DNA from: Bacillota bacterium
GTDB lineage: Bacteria; Bacillota; Bacilli; Bacillales_B; DSM-18226
Assembly: GCA_021821235.1 (NCBI GenBank)
Contig: JAKACS010000129.1
Coordinates: 1-7,857, forward strand
Length of the DNA: 7,857 nt
Direction: 5' to 3'
The notes below the pieces were generated by a model that saw nothing but the letters and a program-made list of their open reading frames with translations, did no database searches and had not been told where the DNA came from. Positions within the stretch are counted from its first letter, which is position 1. Each line of letters starts with the position of its first letter. The position numbers were made by a program, and so were the translations under genes. Shown in pieces: positions 7,778-7,857 of the stretch.

Positions 7778-7819
7778 AACTAGGGAGGCACCACGGGATC
7801 AAAACTCTCGTCCCTTGTT
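7778..7819 (+). promoter_or_regulatory. T-box antiterminator
   Basis: The T-box sequence AGGGAGGCACCACG (7782-7795) aligns with the consensus AGGGUGGNACCGCG. AGGG (7782-7785) pairs with CCCT (7812-7815), extended by AAC/GTT across a T-T mismatch. The seven-base bulge AGGCACC (7786-7792) follows, then ACG (7793-7795) pairs with CGT (7809-7811), with GA/TC above. The two helices abut on the 3' side as in the standard fold. The bulge should hold the tRNA NCCA end. Its variable base is C (7789), which fits a tRNA with G73. The antiterminator uses bases 7809-7819 of the terminator, so the two structures exclude each other. Confidence 0.85.
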
Positions 7820-7845
7820 ATATAACAAGGGACGAGAGTTTTTTT
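7801..7845 (+). terminator. T-box terminator, a 42-base perfect palindrome followed by T run
   Basis: Bases 7801-7821 are the exact reverse complement of 7822-7842, centred on TTAT/ATAA. As RNA this gives an uninterrupted stem of up to about 19 bp with a UAUA loop, and the T run extends to 7845. This is the default structure when charged tRNA prevails. It is longer and more perfect than the competing antiterminator. Confidence 0.93.
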
Positions 7846-7857
7846 ATTGGAAAAAAG

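Larger units (their letters stand above)
7559..7845 (+). promoter_or_regulatory. T-box riboswitch (tRNA-sensing leader), expected to control hisS-aspS downstream
   Basis: The leader binds a tRNA and lets transcription continue when that tRNA is uncharged. Stem I: AAACC (7581-7585) pairs with GGTTT (7688-7692), a kink-turn-like loop (AATGAT / GAA) follows, then GGAG (7592-7595) with CTCC (7681-7684), the specifier loop, ATTAAG (7603-7608) with CTTAAT (7666-7671), GCATGA (7616-7621) with TCGTGC (7657-7662), an AGAGAG bulge, and GAATTGC (7631-7637) with GCAATTC (7650-7656). A hairpin TTTCTTT/AAAGAAA (7690-7706) and the stem II A/B region (AGTAGGAATGAACGC to GCGTTA, 7713-7739) come next. Stem III is probably GAAAAG (7744-7749) with CTTTTC (7772-7777). 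The T-box sequence, antiterminator and terminator finish it. The regulated gene is outside the window, so hisS is inferred from gene order. Confidence 0.93.

Noticed and set aside
7846..7857. Start of hisS
   Set aside because: Only 12 bases follow the terminator and they contain no start codon with a ribosome site; hisS is inferred from gene order only and is not annotated.

Overview
The window looks like chromosomal DNA of a low-to-moderate GC Gram-positive bacterium of the family Bacillaceae. The gene order, strong sigma-A type promoters, AAGGAG-type ribosome binding sites and a T-box leader all fit, and the protein sequences closely resemble Bacillus proteins as I remember them. The order is recJ (5' end cut off) - apt - relA - dtd - SH3/amidase gene (opposite strand) - small HTH-like protein - T-box leader. 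This is the recJ-apt-relA-dtd-amidase-hisS-aspS neighbourhood known from Bacillus and Staphylococcus. I see no mobile element, phage gene, CRISPR array, tRNA or rRNA gene.

Layout. Bases 1-1968 hold the last 655 codons of recJ (5'-3' single-strand exonuclease), which overlaps apt (adenine phosphoribosyltransferase, 1959-2471) by 10 bases. A rho-independent terminator (2476-2519) follows apt. A near-consensus sigma-A promoter (2593-2621) and a leader of about 130 bases then precede relA (bifunctional (p)ppGpp synthetase/hydrolase, 2758-4950). dtd (D-aminoacyl-tRNA deacylase, 4966-5415) follows after 15 bases and is almost certainly co-transcribed with relA. A symmetric terminator (5406-5435) separates dtd from the convergent amidase gene (5434-7167, minus strand), which encodes an exported protein with five SH3 repeats and a zinc amidase domain. 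Next comes a divergent 58-codon gene (7341-7517), then a strong promoter (7524-7552) and a full T-box riboswitch (about 7559-7845) ending in a 42-base perfect palindrome plus a T run. The window stops just after this terminator. The regulated gene, expected to be hisS followed by aspS, lies outside.

How the genes work together. apt and relA both concern purine nucleotides: Apt salvages adenine, and Rel makes and degrades (p)ppGpp when uncharged tRNA accumulates. dtd removes D-amino acids from mischarged tRNA, and the T-box reads the charging level of a tRNA. The cluster therefore centres on tRNA charging and the response to starvation, with a DNA repair nuclease and a cell wall enzyme as neighbours.

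The housekeeping genes are ordinary. The part most worth a second look is the T-box. Its acceptor-binding base predicts a tRNA with G73, not tRNA-His. Its specifier region contains overlapping AAC and CAC triplets. The first base of its normally invariant UGGN element is A instead of U.
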